Shown: one piece after another, positions 52,757 to 61,758 of the stretch
How the letters are laid out: the number at the start of each line of letters is the position of its first letter
How positions within the stretch are numbered: the first letter of the stretch is position 1
NCBI RefSeq assembly: GCF_019375555.1
Contig: NZ_JAHXDN010000002.1
Coordinates: forward strand, 1 to 64,000
Direction of reading: 5' to 3'
Source: Roseobacter insulae
Lineage (GTDB): Bacteria > Pseudomonadota > Alphaproteobacteria > Rhodobacterales > Rhodobacteraceae
Length of the DNA: 64,000 bases
The notes under the pieces: generated by a model
What the model was told of the DNA's origin: nothing
The model's input: only the letters and a program-made list of their open reading frames with translations
Databases searched by the model: none
Made by a program: the position numbers and the translations under genes

Positions 52757-53791
52757 ATGGCAGGCGTCAAAATTCAGGACATCAGAAAATCCTACGGGGC
52801 GACCGAAGTCATTCATGGTGTAAATGTCGACATTTCAGATGGAGAATTCGTGGCCCTGGTCGGGCCGTCCGGCTGCGGGAAATCCACTTTGCTGCGCATG
52901 ATCGCCGGGCTTGAACCGATCAATGGCGGCACCATCGCCATCGGCGACCGGGTCGTGAACAACCTGCCGCCAGCCGAGCGGGACATCGCGATGGTGTTCC
53001 AGACCTACGCGCTTTACCCGCATAAATCCGTGGCCGAAAACATGGGGTTCGCCCTGAAAGTGGCCAAGGCGGATCGCTCTGAGATTGACCGGCGGGTGAA
53101 GGAAGCCGCCGAGATCCTGAGCCTGACCGAATATCTTGACCGCAAGCCCCGGCACCTGTCCGGTGGGCAAAGGCAGCGCGTGGCCATGGGCCGGGCCATT
53201 GTGCGTGACCCGCAGGTGTTCCTGTTCGATGAGCCGCTTTCGAACCTCGATGCGAAGCTGCGCATTCAGATGCGCACGGAGATCAAGGAATTGCACCAGC
53301 GGCTTAAGACCACAACCGTCTTTGTCACCCATGACCAGATCGAAGCCATGACGCTGGCGGACCGGATCGTGGTCATGCAGGGCGGCAGGATCGAGCAGGT
53401 AGGCACGCCGCTTGAGCTCTATGACAACCCGGCGAACGCATTTGTGGCGACTTTCATCGGCGCGCCCTCCATGAACCTTCTGGCCGGGCACGCGGCAGGC
53501 GGGCAGGTTCAGGTGGGCGGGCGGCAATTCGCCGGGCCGGGCGGCGCGGGAAAGCAATTGCTTGGCGTGCGCCCGGAGCATCTGATCCTTGCCGACGACG
53601 GGCTGCCGATGGAGGTCAAGGTTGTTGAGCCGACCGGCTCGGAAACCATGGTTTTTTTGCGGTTCGAAGGGCAGGATGTGACGGCCGTATTCCGGGAACG
53701 CCATGCTTTCGAGAGTGGATCGACCGTTCATCTTAAGCCCGATCCGGATCATCTGCATTTCTTCGACGCCGAGACGGGCATGCGACTTTGA
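52757..53791 (+). CDS. MalK/UgpC-type sugar ABC transporter ATPase
   Basis: This 344-residue ATPase has Walker [11 protein letters not shown]-loop [13 protein letters not shown], the signature [16 protein letters not shown], Walker [12 protein letters not shown] and a C-terminal TOBE-type regulatory domain ([11 protein letters not shown]). It is divergent from the binding-protein gene and is the only such ATPase near the MalF/MalG permeases, so it probably powers that importer. A GGGGGAAAG site lies upstream of the start. It is followed after 25 bases by fucU. Confidence 0.92.
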   Translation: MAGVKIQDIRKSYGATEVIHGVNVDISDGEFVALVGPSGCGKSTLLRMIAGLEPINGGTIAIGDRVVNNLPPAERDIAMVFQTYALYPHKSVAENMGFALKVAKADRSEIDRRVKEAAEILSLTEYLDRKPRHLSGGQRQRVAMGRAIVRDPQVFLFDEPLSNLDAKLRIQMRTEIKELHQRLKTTTVFVTHDQIEAMTLADRIVVMQGGRIEQVGTPLELYDNPANAFVATFIGAPSMNLLAGHAAGGQVQVGGRQFAGPGGAGKQLLGVRPEHLILADDGLPMEVKVVEPTGSETMVFLRFEGQDVTAVFRERHAFESGSTVHLKPDPDHLHFFDAETGMRL

Positions 53792-53816
53792 CATCCCGAA
53801 CAAGAGGAGGGCTGAC

Positions 53817-54263
53817 ATGCTCAAAGGAATTGACCCGATCCTGAACGCCGACGTGCTTTATGCGTTGCGTGCAATGGGTCATGGTGACGATCTCATCATT
53901 GCCGACACGAATTTTCCGTCGGACAGTGTCGGGCGGGATACCGTTCTGGGTAAGGTTCTGCGCATTGACCGGCCTGCCGCGGAAGTGGTGAAAGCGGTGC
54001 TGTCGGTCTATCCCATCGACACCTTCGTGGATGATGCGGCCGCCCGCATGGAAGTCGTCGATGAGCCTGAAACGATCCTGCCGGTGATGGAAGAGGTACA
54101 GGCCGAAGTCAGCGCGGTTGGCGGGCCGACACTGCTCGGCATCGAACGCTTTGCATTTTACGACCGCGCCAAGCAGGCATATGCTGTGATCCAGACGGGT
54201 GAGCGCCGGTTCTACGGCTGCTTTGCCTTGCGAAAGGGCGTCGTCCCACCGGACGGAGAGTGA
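53817..54263 (+). CDS. RbsD/FucU-family sugar mutarotase
   Basis: This 148-residue protein matches the RbsD/FucU fold: MLKGIDPILNADVLYALRAM, GHGDDLIIADTNFPSDS, and AYAVIQTGERRFYGCFALRKG at the end. These enzymes interconvert sugar anomers. FucU acts on L-fucose and RbsD on ribose; the sequence looks closer to FucU. An AGGAGG site precedes the ATG at 53817. It lies between the ATPase and a PfkB kinase in one transcript, so it probably readies the imported sugar for the kinase. Confidence 0.9.
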   Translation: MLKGIDPILNADVLYALRAMGHGDDLIIADTNFPSDSVGRDTVLGKVLRIDRPAAEVVKAVLSVYPIDTFVDDAAARMEVVDEPETILPVMEEVQAEVSAVGGPTLLGIERFAFYDRAKQAYAVIQTGERRFYGCFALRKGVVPPDGE

Positions 54264-54266
54264 TCA

Positions 54267-55169
54267 ATGGGTAAAGTCGTCGTGTTGGGTGTTTTCGTTG
54301 CAGACACCGCGTATCGCGCGGACCGGATGCCGGTGATGGGCGAGACCCTCATGGGGAACACCTTTTCCCTCGGCCCGGGGGGCAAGGGCTCCAATCAGGC
54401 CGTGGCCTGCGCGCGCATGGGCGCCGATACGCATATGATATCGATGCTGGGTCAGGATGATTTCGCCAAGCTGGCGCTTGAGACGTGGGCAGAGGCGGGC
54501 GTTGTGCCGCATGTCCAGCAGCGTGAGGACAGCTATACGGGTGCCGCCTTTATCTTTATCGAGGAAAGTTCCGGCGACAACGCGATCATCATAGCTCCCG
54601 GCGCGGCGGCATTGATCAAAGCCCCCGATATCGATGCCCATGAGGACCTGATTGCCGGGGCCGATGTTTTCGTCACGCAGCTGGAACAGTCCATCGAGGC
54701 AGCAAGGCGGGGGCTGGAGATTGCCCGGCGCGCAGGGGTCGCCACGATCCTGAACCCGGCACCTGCGGCAACCCTGCCGGAGGGGATGCTGGCGCTGTGC
54801 GATTACGTGACCCCGAACGAGACCGAATGCGAGGCCCTGACCGGCGTCGCCGTGCAGAGCGCCGAAGATGCAGAGAGGGCGTGCAAGGCCTTGTGCGATT
54901 TGGGGGTGCGCACGCCGATCATCACGATGGGTGAGCAGGGCGCGTATCTTTTTGGCCATGGGCTCGTGTCGGCCGTGAACGCGGGGCCGGTCGTGGAGAC
55001 GACCGGCGCGGGCGATGCTTTCAACGGTGCTTTTGCCGCCGCCCTGTCAGAGGGTAAATCGCCGCTGGAGGCCGTGCGATATGGCGCGGCAACAGCAGGT
55101 ATTTCGGTGACGCGACCGGGGACCGCGCCGTCCATGCCGCGCCGGGCTGAAGTTGACGCGCTGATGTGA
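54267..55169 (+). CDS. Ribokinase-type PfkB sugar kinase
   Basis: This 300-residue kinase has LGPGGKGSNQAVACARMGAD, LNPAPAATLPEG, a PNETECEALTG motif typical of ribokinases, and VETTGAGDAFNGAFAAALSE with the catalytic aspartate. It follows fucU by three bases. With the mutarotase it probably phosphorylates the imported sugar, perhaps ribose-like. It is one of three PfkB kinases in the region. Confidence 0.9.
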   Translation: MGKVVVLGVFVADTAYRADRMPVMGETLMGNTFSLGPGGKGSNQAVACARMGADTHMISMLGQDDFAKLALETWAEAGVVPHVQQREDSYTGAAFIFIEESSGDNAIIIAPGAAALIKAPDIDAHEDLIAGADVFVTQLEQSIEAARRGLEIARRAGVATILNPAPAATLPEGMLALCDYVTPNETECEALTGVAVQSAEDAERACKALCDLGVRTPIITMGEQGAYLFGHGLVSAVNAGPVVETTGAGDAFNGAFAAALSEGKSPLEAVRYGAATAGISVTRPGTAPSMPRRAEVDALM

Positions 55170-55215
55170 TGCCCTTCCCGCCGCACATGGCGGTGTAGAT
55201 GGAAAGCGGGCCGCG

Positions 55216-56118
55216 TCAGGACCGGCGCGCGATCTCATGTTCGAGCCGCAGGGCCGCATCCAGCGCGACGTCGGCTTCGACTTGCTGCACCGGATCGAAG
55301 CAGGCACCCGGGATACGGCACTTGCTCGTGCCGAAAAGGCCCTGAGCTTTCCGAAGCTCTTTGAAGAACCGGATACTGATGTTCACGTCCTGGTTCGAGA
55401 AATTCAGAATCGGCAACACCCTTTCAAACAGCTTTCGGGCGTCCGTGATGTTGCCTGATTTGTAATGCCGATAGATTGCTACATAGACATGTTCCAAGCC
55501 GGTGGGGATGAAGGCGTGAACGCCCCGCGCCATGGCGTCCATCAGCTGTGTTACGGCCCATCCGCCGCAAACATTCAGCGCGCCCTTCGTCGCCTTCAGA
55601 ACCGCAGAATACTTCGGACCTGCCCGTTGGGTTTCGATCTTGAGCCATGAAAACCGCGGGATACATCCGTGCAATGCCACGATCTCATCAACGGACAGAC
55701 CGCTGCCTGTCCAGTCCAGATCCTGCACCATCACGATGTCCGGTGCGGCGGTGCCGAGTTCGCGCAAAAAATCCCTTCTGCCGGACCCAGCGAGTTCGCG
55801 CGGCAACTGGATGCAAATACCGGGAACACGGTGCGACCGGGCGAACCGGGCGAGCTCCAGGCTCTCGGATATCTGTGGCGCGGTAACACTCGCGATGAAC
55901 GGGATGCGGTTCGCCGTTGCGTCGCTTACGGTCGCGATAACGTCAGTTTTCTCGTCGAAGCTGAACGTGGAAGCCTCGCCCGCGACTGCCAGCCCTAGCA
56001 TCCCGCCGCAACCTGCGTCGATGGTGTGATGGACCAGTTTGCGCAGCGCGTCGTGATCAATCGCGCCGCTGATGTCGAAAGGTGTGTTGAGGCTCGGAAC
56101 AATGCCCTGCATATCCAT
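55216..56118 (-). CDS. DapA-family aldolase-like protein with altered active site
   Basis: This 300-residue protein has the DapA/NAL TIM-barrel layout, with LAVAGEASTFSFDEK in place of the usual GTTGE block and the Schiff-base lysine likely K160 (SWLKIETQ). The catalytic tyrosine, normally in a YNxP motif, is missing: the corresponding stretch reads IVMVQDLDWTGS. The enzyme may therefore use another acid/base or have another reaction. The ATG at 56118 has a GAGGG site. It runs in the same direction as, and downstream of, the PfkB gene at 56168, 49 bases away. Confidence 0.82.
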   Translation of the reverse strand: MDMQGIVPSLNTPFDISGAIDHDALRKLVHHTIDAGCGGMLGLAVAGEASTFSFDEKTDVIATVSDATANRIPFIASVTAPQISESLELARFARSHRVPGICIQLPRELAGSGRRDFLRELGTAAPDIVMVQDLDWTGSGLSVDEIVALHGCIPRFSWLKIETQRAGPKYSAVLKATKGALNVCGGWAVTQLMDAMARGVHAFIPTGLEHVYVAIYRHYKSGNITDARKLFERVLPILNFSNQDVNISIRFFKELRKAQGLFGTSKCRIPGACFDPVQQVEADVALDAALRLEHEIARRS

Positions 56119-56167
56119 CTTCTCCCTCTGAACCAGCCATTCTGACTGCGGCACGCCGGTTGCGCAT

Positions 56168-57046
56168 TTACCGGGTCTTTTTTAGGTGCGCATCGACCTC
56201 TGGGCGGGTTGGTGGCGCGGTGCTGCCCCACGGGCGGCTGACCTTAACTGCTGCGGCCGCATTCGCCCAGCGAACCGCTTCGATCTCGGGCATCCCACGG
56301 ACCAGGGCCAGGGTGAAGGCGCCGTGCCAGGTATCCCCGGCGCCCAGGGTATTGACGGCCTGCGTCGGAAACACCGGTACTTCGCTCAATGTCTGGCCAT
56401 CGTGGCACAGCACAGATGAGGCGCCTCTTGTCACTGCACACCACGTCCGCATTTTTTTCGCGCTATTCGAGAGTGCTGCCGCGTCGCAGGCACCTGCGAA
56501 ATCACGCAACCCCTGCTGGGAAAAGACCACATGGGTTGCAATCCCGAGGGCGTCTGAAGCGGGTTTTACCGGTGCTTCCGCGTCGAGGACGGCGGGCTTC
56601 CCCGTTTTGCGCGCCGCGTTCATGGCCACGGCGGCCAGGTCCGGCCAGCGTGTGTCCGCAAGGGCTGCGTCGAAGCGGAACGGATCGAGATGCGGGCAGG
56701 CTGGCACCTGATGCCGCCGGTTGATGACGGTCCTGTCGCCATCCGGCGTGATCAGCACCGCGGACAGCGATGTTGGTGCGTCCGGCAGAATTTGCAGATG
56801 TGTCGTGTCGATCTCTCGGCGGGCCATTTCTGCCAGAAGGAAATCCCCAAGCGCGTCAGCGCCGATTGCGCCTGCCACGCAGGCTTGCCCACCGAGCCCG
56901 GCAATTGTGGTTGCCGCGTTCAAAGCGCCGCCGCCGGTGATCATCTGTGCTGCGGATGCCCGGGTCTTGGTTCCCACGGCGGGGTAGCTTTCGATGTCAA
57001 AAACCATGTCGACCGCGATCAGCCCGGCGCAGAGAATTCGTGGCAT
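56168..57046 (-). CDS. PfkB-family kinase
   Basis: This 292-residue kinase begins MPRILCAGLIAVDMVFDIES and has ITGGGALNAATTIAGLGGQA and VNTLGAGDTWHGAFTLALVR with the GAGD catalytic aspartate. It is closer in pattern to ketohexokinase or sulfofructose kinase-like members than to ribokinase. It is transcribed with the DapA-like gene and is divergent from the second dapA at 57180. A near-perfect palindrome lies in the gap between the two. Confidence 0.88.
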   Translation of the reverse strand: MPRILCAGLIAVDMVFDIESYPAVGTKTRASAAQMITGGGALNAATTIAGLGGQACVAGAIGADALGDFLLAEMARREIDTTHLQILPDAPTSLSAVLITPDGDRTVINRRHQVPACPHLDPFRFDAALADTRWPDLAAVAMNAARKTGKPAVLDAEAPVKPASDALGIATHVVFSQQGLRDFAGACDAAALSNSAKKMRTWCAVTRGASSVLCHDGQTLSEVPVFPTQAVNTLGAGDTWHGAFTLALVRGMPEIEAVRWANAAAAVKVSRPWGSTAPPTRPEVDAHLKKTR

Positions 57047-57092
57047 CTGGGGTCACTCCTCCGCCGGCTGCCGGTTGTGCTTTTAGAGTTAT

Positions 57093-57108
57093 ATCTAACA
57101 TGTCAGAT
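57093..57108. promoter_or_regulatory. Candidate GntR (FCD) operator
   Basis: ATCTAACATGTCAGAT matches its own reverse complement in 14 of 16 bases, with a perfect ACATGT centre. It lies in the divergent gap between the PfkB gene and dapA. The GntR gene encoded downstream at 58040 is the natural regulator. A second short dyad, TTGACAGTCAA, begins at 57108. Confidence 0.5.
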
Positions 57109-57179
57109 TGACAGTCAACGCGCAGCCACTAACATGACGGTATGGTACAACTGTCTTTCCACCCATCGGACGCGTCCTC

Positions 57180-58043
57180 GTGAGCTTTGGCATTTCAGCG
57201 GCACTGCTGACGCCATTTTGCGCGGATGGCAGTATTGATCGGGCAATGCTGCGGGCGCATGCAACCGGTTTGCTGGATGATGGCCTGACCCGTGTGACGC
57301 TGTTCGGTACCACAGGTGAAGGAGCATCCATCGGTTTCACGGAGCGTTCAGAGGCGATCGCGACCGTGGTGGACAGCGGTGTTGCCCCGACAGGAATAAC
57401 CCTTGGCCTGTGTGCCTGCGCGATCCCGGACGTGCTGGCACAGGTCGGGCAGGGCCTGAGCTCTGGCATCACCGATTTTCTGCTGCCACCGCCGTTTTAC
57501 TTCAAGGGCCTGGATGACGCGGGAGTATTCGCTTGGAATGCGCAGCTGTTTCGCGACGCGGACGCCCGCGCGAAGTTCATCCTTTACAACATCCCGCAAG
57601 TGACCAGCGTACCGCTGTCTGTGCACTTGGTCCACAGATTGCGCAGGGCGTTTCCAGAGCGGGTGATGGCGATCAAGGACAGTTCAGGCGACTGGGCCAA
57701 CACGCAGGCATTGCTGAAGCACCGGGATATTCCCGTCCTCGTCGGAGACGAACGTTTGTTGCACAAGGCCGCCGCTCTGGGGGCTGCGGGGTCCATTTGC
57801 GGCATGGCAAACCTCTATCCCCGGCGCTTGCTGCAGGTGTTTGAAACGCATAAGGAGGATGCCGATCTCTGCGCTGAGGTGGACCGGATCGTATCGGTCC
57901 CCGTGATCCCCGCGCTCAAGCTGATCATAGCGCGCATAACGGGGCACGCGGACTGGGAGAATACGCGACCCCCGTTGCAGGCGCTGTCCGGCCAGGCGCG
58001 GGCTGCAATCATGGCGGGGATGTCCGGAAAGGTCACGGCATGA
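57180..58043 (+). CDS. DapA-family aldolase/synthase
   Basis: This 287-residue protein has the complete DapA/NAL active site: GTTGEGA (residues 43-49), Y136 in ILYNIP, and Schiff-base lysine K166 in VMAIKDSSGD. Members cleave or condense 2-oxo acids, including KDG-type sugar acids. The start is a GTG at 57180. It overlaps the GntR gene by ATGA and precedes a TRAP importer, which fits sugar-acid or related catabolism. Lysine synthesis is not supported by the context. Confidence 0.9.
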   Translation: MSFGISAALLTPFCADGSIDRAMLRAHATGLLDDGLTRVTLFGTTGEGASIGFTERSEAIATVVDSGVAPTGITLGLCACAIPDVLAQVGQGLSSGITDFLLPPPFYFKGLDDAGVFAWNAQLFRDADARAKFILYNIPQVTSVPLSVHLVHRLRRAFPERVMAIKDSSGDWANTQALLKHRDIPVLVGDERLLHKAAALGAAGSICGMANLYPRRLLQVFETHKEDADLCAEVDRIVSVPVIPALKLIIARITGHADWENTRPPLQALSGQARAAIMAGMSGKVTA

Positions 58044-58696
58044 TCACGGCCCCCGAACCGCGCCTGCGAGACCACGCTTACTCCAACTTCACTCAGAAAC
58101 TGCTGGCGCGTGACATTCGCCCCGGTCAGATCGTGTCGCAGCGCGAGCTGGTGGAACTGACGGGCATGCCGCTGGGCGCTATTCGGGAAATGATCCCGAG
58201 GCTAGAGGCCGATGGGCTGATAAAAACAGTGCCGAAGCGCGGGCTTCAGGTGCTGTCCATTGATCTCGATCTGGTGCGCAATGCGTTCCAGCTGCGCCAT
58301 ATTATCGAAGGCGAGGCGGTGGCTGTCTTCTGCGCGCAGGCGCCAGCCGAAGACATCGACCGCCTGACGCAAGAACATTTCGACATTCGAGAAGCGGCCA
58401 CCGCCAACATGACGCCCGCCGTTCTGCAGCGGGCACAGCAAACCGACTGGGCGTTTCATGACCTCATCATCGATGCGATGGGCAACCCGATCATTTCGGA
58501 CATTCACCGGGTGAACGCGATCAAGATCAGGCTGATCCGCAATTCGGACACGCGGATGTTGCCGGAGCTCGTTGTGCCGGTGCTGACCGAGCATCTGGCG
58601 GTGTGCGCGGCGCTGAAAGACCGCAATTGCACAGAGGCCGTCAGGGCAATTCATGCACATATCGACAGCGCAAAGAGACGTGCACTAGGAATTTAG
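58040..58696 (+). CDS. GntR-family regulator (FadR/FCD type)
   Basis: This 218-residue regulator has a winged helix (PGQIVSQRELVELTGMPLGA, REMIPRLEADGLIKTVPKRG) followed by a helical FCD domain (FQLRHIIEGEAVAVFCAQAP, AFHDLIIDAM, LTEHLAVCAAL and a late HID). FCD domains bind carboxylates, often with a metal held by Asp and His. It overlaps dapA and lies before dctP, so it probably controls the TRAP/aldolase unit through the palindrome at 57093. Confidence 0.88.
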   Translation: MITAPEPRLRDHAYSNFTQKLLARDIRPGQIVSQRELVELTGMPLGAIREMIPRLEADGLIKTVPKRGLQVLSIDLDLVRNAFQLRHIIEGEAVAVFCAQAPAEDIDRLTQEHFDIREAATANMTPAVLQRAQQTDWAFHDLIIDAMGNPIISDIHRVNAIKIRLIRNSDTRMLPELVVPVLTEHLAVCAALKDRNCTEAVRAIHAHIDSAKRRALGI

Positions 58697-58772
58697 CTAA
58701 GCATTTCGCGGGGCCGACCCGTGGAAAAACAAGCGGCATCAAGGCCGCACTACAACCGGAGGAGACATTATT

Positions 58773-59765
58773 ATGACCCCATTTACCAGACGTGCTCTGA
58801 TGGCGGTGACCGCGGCCTTGCTGGCCATCCCCGCCTACGCCGAGGACAAGATCAAGCTGCGCATGTCGACACCCGCATCAGAAACCGATCAGCGCTCGGT
58901 GGCACTTGCCGAAGTCTTTGCGCCCGCGGTTGCGGATTTTGCAACCTACGAGCCGCACTACAATGGATCGTTGATTGCGCAGAGTTCCGAACTGGAAGCG
59001 ATTGCTTCGGGAGACCTTGAAATGTCGATTGCGTCGGCGCAGGAACTGGCGCAGTTCTTCCCCGAATTCTCCATCTTCGCGACCGGCTACGTGCATCAGG
59101 ACGCCGCGCATCAGGTTGCCGTTTTCAACGATCCCCTGATGGCGCCTTTCAAACAGAAAGCGGAGGATGAACTGGGCGTCAAATTGCTGGCGGTGATGTA
59201 TTTGGGGCGGCGCCACGTGAACCTGCGCCAGACCAAGGATGAACTGACCGTGATGACGCCATCGGATCTGGCAGGTGTGAACCTGCGGATGCCCGGCACG
59301 GATGCATGGCAATTCCTTGGCAAGGCGCTGGGCGCAAACCCGACACCGATGTCGTTCACCGAAGTCTATACCGCCCTGCAAACCGGCTCGGTGGACGGCC
59401 AGGACAATCCGTTGCCAACTGTCGTGGACGCGAAGTTCTACGAAGTGACCAAGCAGATTGCCTTGACGTCGCATCTGGTCGACCTGAACTACGTCGCCTT
59501 TTCCAAGGCTGTCTGGGATGAGCTCTCGCCAGAGCAGCAGGCCACCGTTCAGGCCGCGGCCGAGGCCGCCGCGGAAAGCGGGCGGGTCAAGCAACTGGAA
59601 AAAGAGGCTGATCTGGTGTCCTTCCTCAAGGAGCAGGGTCTGGAGGTCTACGAGCCCGATCTCAAGGCGTTTCGCGACCACGTGCAGGCCCAATACGCAG
59701 GGTCCGACCTCGCGGCGAGCTGGCCCGATGGTGTGCTGGACAAGATCAACGCGCTTGGGAATTGA
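58773..59765 (+). CDS. TRAP transporter substrate-binding protein (DctP type)
   Basis: This 330-residue periplasmic receptor has a signal peptide (MTPFTRRALMAVTAALLAIP, AYAE) and the TRAP DctP fold. The carboxylate-binding arginine lies in VNLRMPGTDAWQFLGKALGA, with TPMSFTEVYTALQTGSVDGQ and DNPL. It would bind an organic acid. A GGAGG ribosome site precedes the ATG. It is followed by dctQ and dctM, with a short hairpin between dctP and dctQ. Confidence 0.93.
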   Translation: MTPFTRRALMAVTAALLAIPAYAEDKIKLRMSTPASETDQRSVALAEVFAPAVADFATYEPHYNGSLIAQSSELEAIASGDLEMSIASAQELAQFFPEFSIFATGYVHQDAAHQVAVFNDPLMAPFKQKAEDELGVKLLAVMYLGRRHVNLRQTKDELTVMTPSDLAGVNLRMPGTDAWQFLGKALGANPTPMSFTEVYTALQTGSVDGQDNPLPTVVDAKFYEVTKQIALTSHLVDLNYVAFSKAVWDELSPEQQATVQAAAEAAAESGRVKQLEKEADLVSFLKEQGLEVYEPDLKAFRDHVQAQYAGSDLAASWPDGVLDKINALGN

Positions 59766-59813
59766 TCGCTTGATCCAACAGCACAGAGGCGCTTGGACGA
59801 CGCCCCTCGATAA

Positions 59814-59838
59814 CCGGGCGGGGTGTATCTTCGCCCGG
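59814..59838 (+). terminator. Hairpin between dctP and dctQ
   Basis: CCGGGCG (59814-59820) pairs with CGCCCGG (59832-59838) across an 11-base loop and is followed by a short T run (59842-59845). It lies in the 96-base gap after the binding-protein gene, where a partial terminator would give more receptor than membrane subunits. Confidence 0.5.
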
Positions 59839-59861
59839 GTCTTTTGTGCGTGAGCCCGTTC

Positions 59862-60425
59862 ATGACCAAACTTCTTTCCGCATTGGGGCATTTCGCAAGG
59901 GCGATCGCGGCGGCCATGATGGCGCTCATGTTCCTGACCTTCGTGCTGCAGATCGCGGTGCGGTATTCCGCACGCCTTGAGTGGGTGCCGGAACAGTTTC
60001 CCTTTCTCGAACCCTCGCTGTACGGGTGGACGCTGGAATTCTGTCTGCTGTTGTGGGTGTGGCTGATCTTCTGGGGCAATGCGTTTATTGTCCGCGATCA
60101 GGACCACGTCACCTTCGATATTCTGTTCCTCGCGGTGCGGCCAGCGGTGCGGCGTTGGTTCATCATCGTGTCGGGATTGGCCATTACCGTTGGGCTGGCC
60201 CTGTCGATAGAACCCACATGGTCGAAATTCTACATCCTCCGGCTGAAAAAGACCGCGACGCTGTCCAGCGTATTTGGTGACTGGATTCGCATGCGCGACA
60301 TCTATGCGGTCTACATTCTGTTTCTGGTCGCCGTCTCCCTGCGGTATGCCTGGGCGGTCTACCGCGCCGCGCGACACGGTGTCGAGGCGCCGACACCCAA
60401 GAGCGTCGGAGACGCGCAGAAATGA
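59862..60425 (+). CDS. TRAP transporter small membrane subunit (DctQ type)
   Basis: This 187-residue membrane protein has four hydrophobic segments (AIAAAMMALMFLTFVLQIAV, LEFCLLLWVWLIFWGNAFIV, FIIVSGLAITVGLALSI, IYAVYILFLVAVSLRYAW) and the VRDQDHVTFD region typical of DctQ. The ATG at 59862 is used; an in-frame GTG at 59850 is possible. It overlaps dctM by ATGA. Confidence 0.9.
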   Translation: MTKLLSALGHFARAIAAAMMALMFLTFVLQIAVRYSARLEWVPEQFPFLEPSLYGWTLEFCLLLWVWLIFWGNAFIVRDQDHVTFDILFLAVRPAVRRWFIIVSGLAITVGLALSIEPTWSKFYILRLKKTATLSSVFGDWIRMRDIYAVYILFLVAVSLRYAWAVYRAARHGVEAPTPKSVGDAQK

Positions 60426-61717
60426 GCGTCGAGTTTTTCGTCTGCATTGCGACGCTGTTCTTTCTGGCGGGAATTGGCGCGCCCATCGCTTATGCCATTC
60501 TGATTGCGTCGCTCGGCTACCTTGCCATCGCCGGGCAGGGTATCGGCATCGCCGGCAAAGTCCTGATGGACGGGCTGTATCAAAGCTTCATCCTGCTGGC
60601 GGTGCCCTTGTTCATTGTTGCCGCCAACATCATGAATGCAGGCACGATCAGTGATCGCCTGCTCGGCTTCTGCGTCGCGCTTGTGGGCCGGTTTCGCGGC
60701 GGGCTTGGCCACGTCAACGTGGTCGCCTCACTGATCTTCTCGGGCATGTCCGGCTCTGCCGTGGCGGATGCGGCGGGCATCGGGAAAATCATCATCGAGA
60801 TGATGACCAAAAGCGGCCATTACACACGTGGATATTCAGCAGCAATCACGGCGGCGTCGGCAACAATAGGCCCGATCATTCCACCTTCTATTCCCATGGT
60901 CCTTTACGCGTTGGTGTCAAATACGTCCATTGGGTACCTGTTTCTTGGTGGCATCGTCCCGGGGCTTTTGATGGGGCTTGTGCTGATGGGCATGAACACC
61001 TTTCTGTCGCACCGGCGCGGGTTTGCGCTGGAAGATCCCGTGCCCCTGTCGGCACTTCCCGGACGCACGGTGAACGCGTTTCCCGCGCTTCTGATGCCTG
61101 CCATCCTGCTTTATGGAATCTACGGCGGTGTCACCACCCCGACCGAGGCCGCCGCCGTTGCCGCCTTCTACGCACTCCTGCTGGCATCGCTGTTCTACCG
61201 GGCCCTCAGTTTCCGTGCGCTTTACAGCATATTGGTGGAAAGCGCGCGGTCTTCGGCCGCGGTTGGCCTCGTGATCGGCGGTGCGCTGATCCTCAATTAC
61301 GTTGTCGCGTCCGAAAACATTCCCAGCCTGCTGGCCGCCCGCCTTGTCGGTCTGGAGATTGACCCCCTTCTGTTCCTGTTGGGGATCAATATCCTGTTGC
61401 TGCTGCTCGGGTGCGTGCTGGATGCCACGACGATCATTCTGGTAATCATCCCGCTGTTCCTGCCGACATGCCGGGAGCTTGGCATTGATCTGGTCCACTT
61501 CGGCGTCGTAGCCGTGGTCAATTGCATGATCGGCCTGATCACGCCACCCTACGGGATACTGCTGTTTGTTCTGAACGCTGTCACCCGCATCCCGCTGTCT
61601 GAAATCATCCGCGAAATCTGGCCCTTTCTCGCGGCGCTTTTGGTGGCGCTGCTGGGCCTTGTTGTCTGGTCTGACCTTGTGCTGTGGCTGCCACGGCTCT
61701 TCGGATATGCAGGATAG
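60422..61717 (+). CDS. TRAP transporter large permease (DctM type)
   Basis: This 431-residue inner-membrane protein has about twelve hydrophobic segments and DctM features: VASLIFSGMSGSAVADAAGI, AAITAASATIGPIIPPSIPM and, near the end, NCMIGLITPPYGILLFVLNA. Transport is sodium-driven in known members. It ends the dapA-gntR-dctPQM unit and is convergent with the PNPOx-like gene at 61759. Confidence 0.94.
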   Translation: MSVEFFVCIATLFFLAGIGAPIAYAILIASLGYLAIAGQGIGIAGKVLMDGLYQSFILLAVPLFIVAANIMNAGTISDRLLGFCVALVGRFRGGLGHVNVVASLIFSGMSGSAVADAAGIGKIIIEMMTKSGHYTRGYSAAITAASATIGPIIPPSIPMVLYALVSNTSIGYLFLGGIVPGLLMGLVLMGMNTFLSHRRGFALEDPVPLSALPGRTVNAFPALLMPAILLYGIYGGVTTPTEAAAVAAFYALLLASLFYRALSFRALYSILVESARSSAAVGLVIGGALILNYVVASENIPSLLAARLVGLEIDPLLFLLGINILLLLLGCVLDATTIILVIIPLFLPTCRELGIDLVHFGVVAVVNCMIGLITPPYGILLFVLNAVTRIPLSEIIREIWPFLAALLVALLGLVVWSDLVLWLPRLFGYAG

Positions 61718-61758
61718 CGACCAACGGCCTGATCGGGGGCCATGCGACAGGACCCGCC

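Noticed and set aside
58878-60377. Minus-strand open frame of 499 codons across dctP and dctQ
   Set aside because: It is antisense to two well supported TRAP genes, and its product has no recognisable family.
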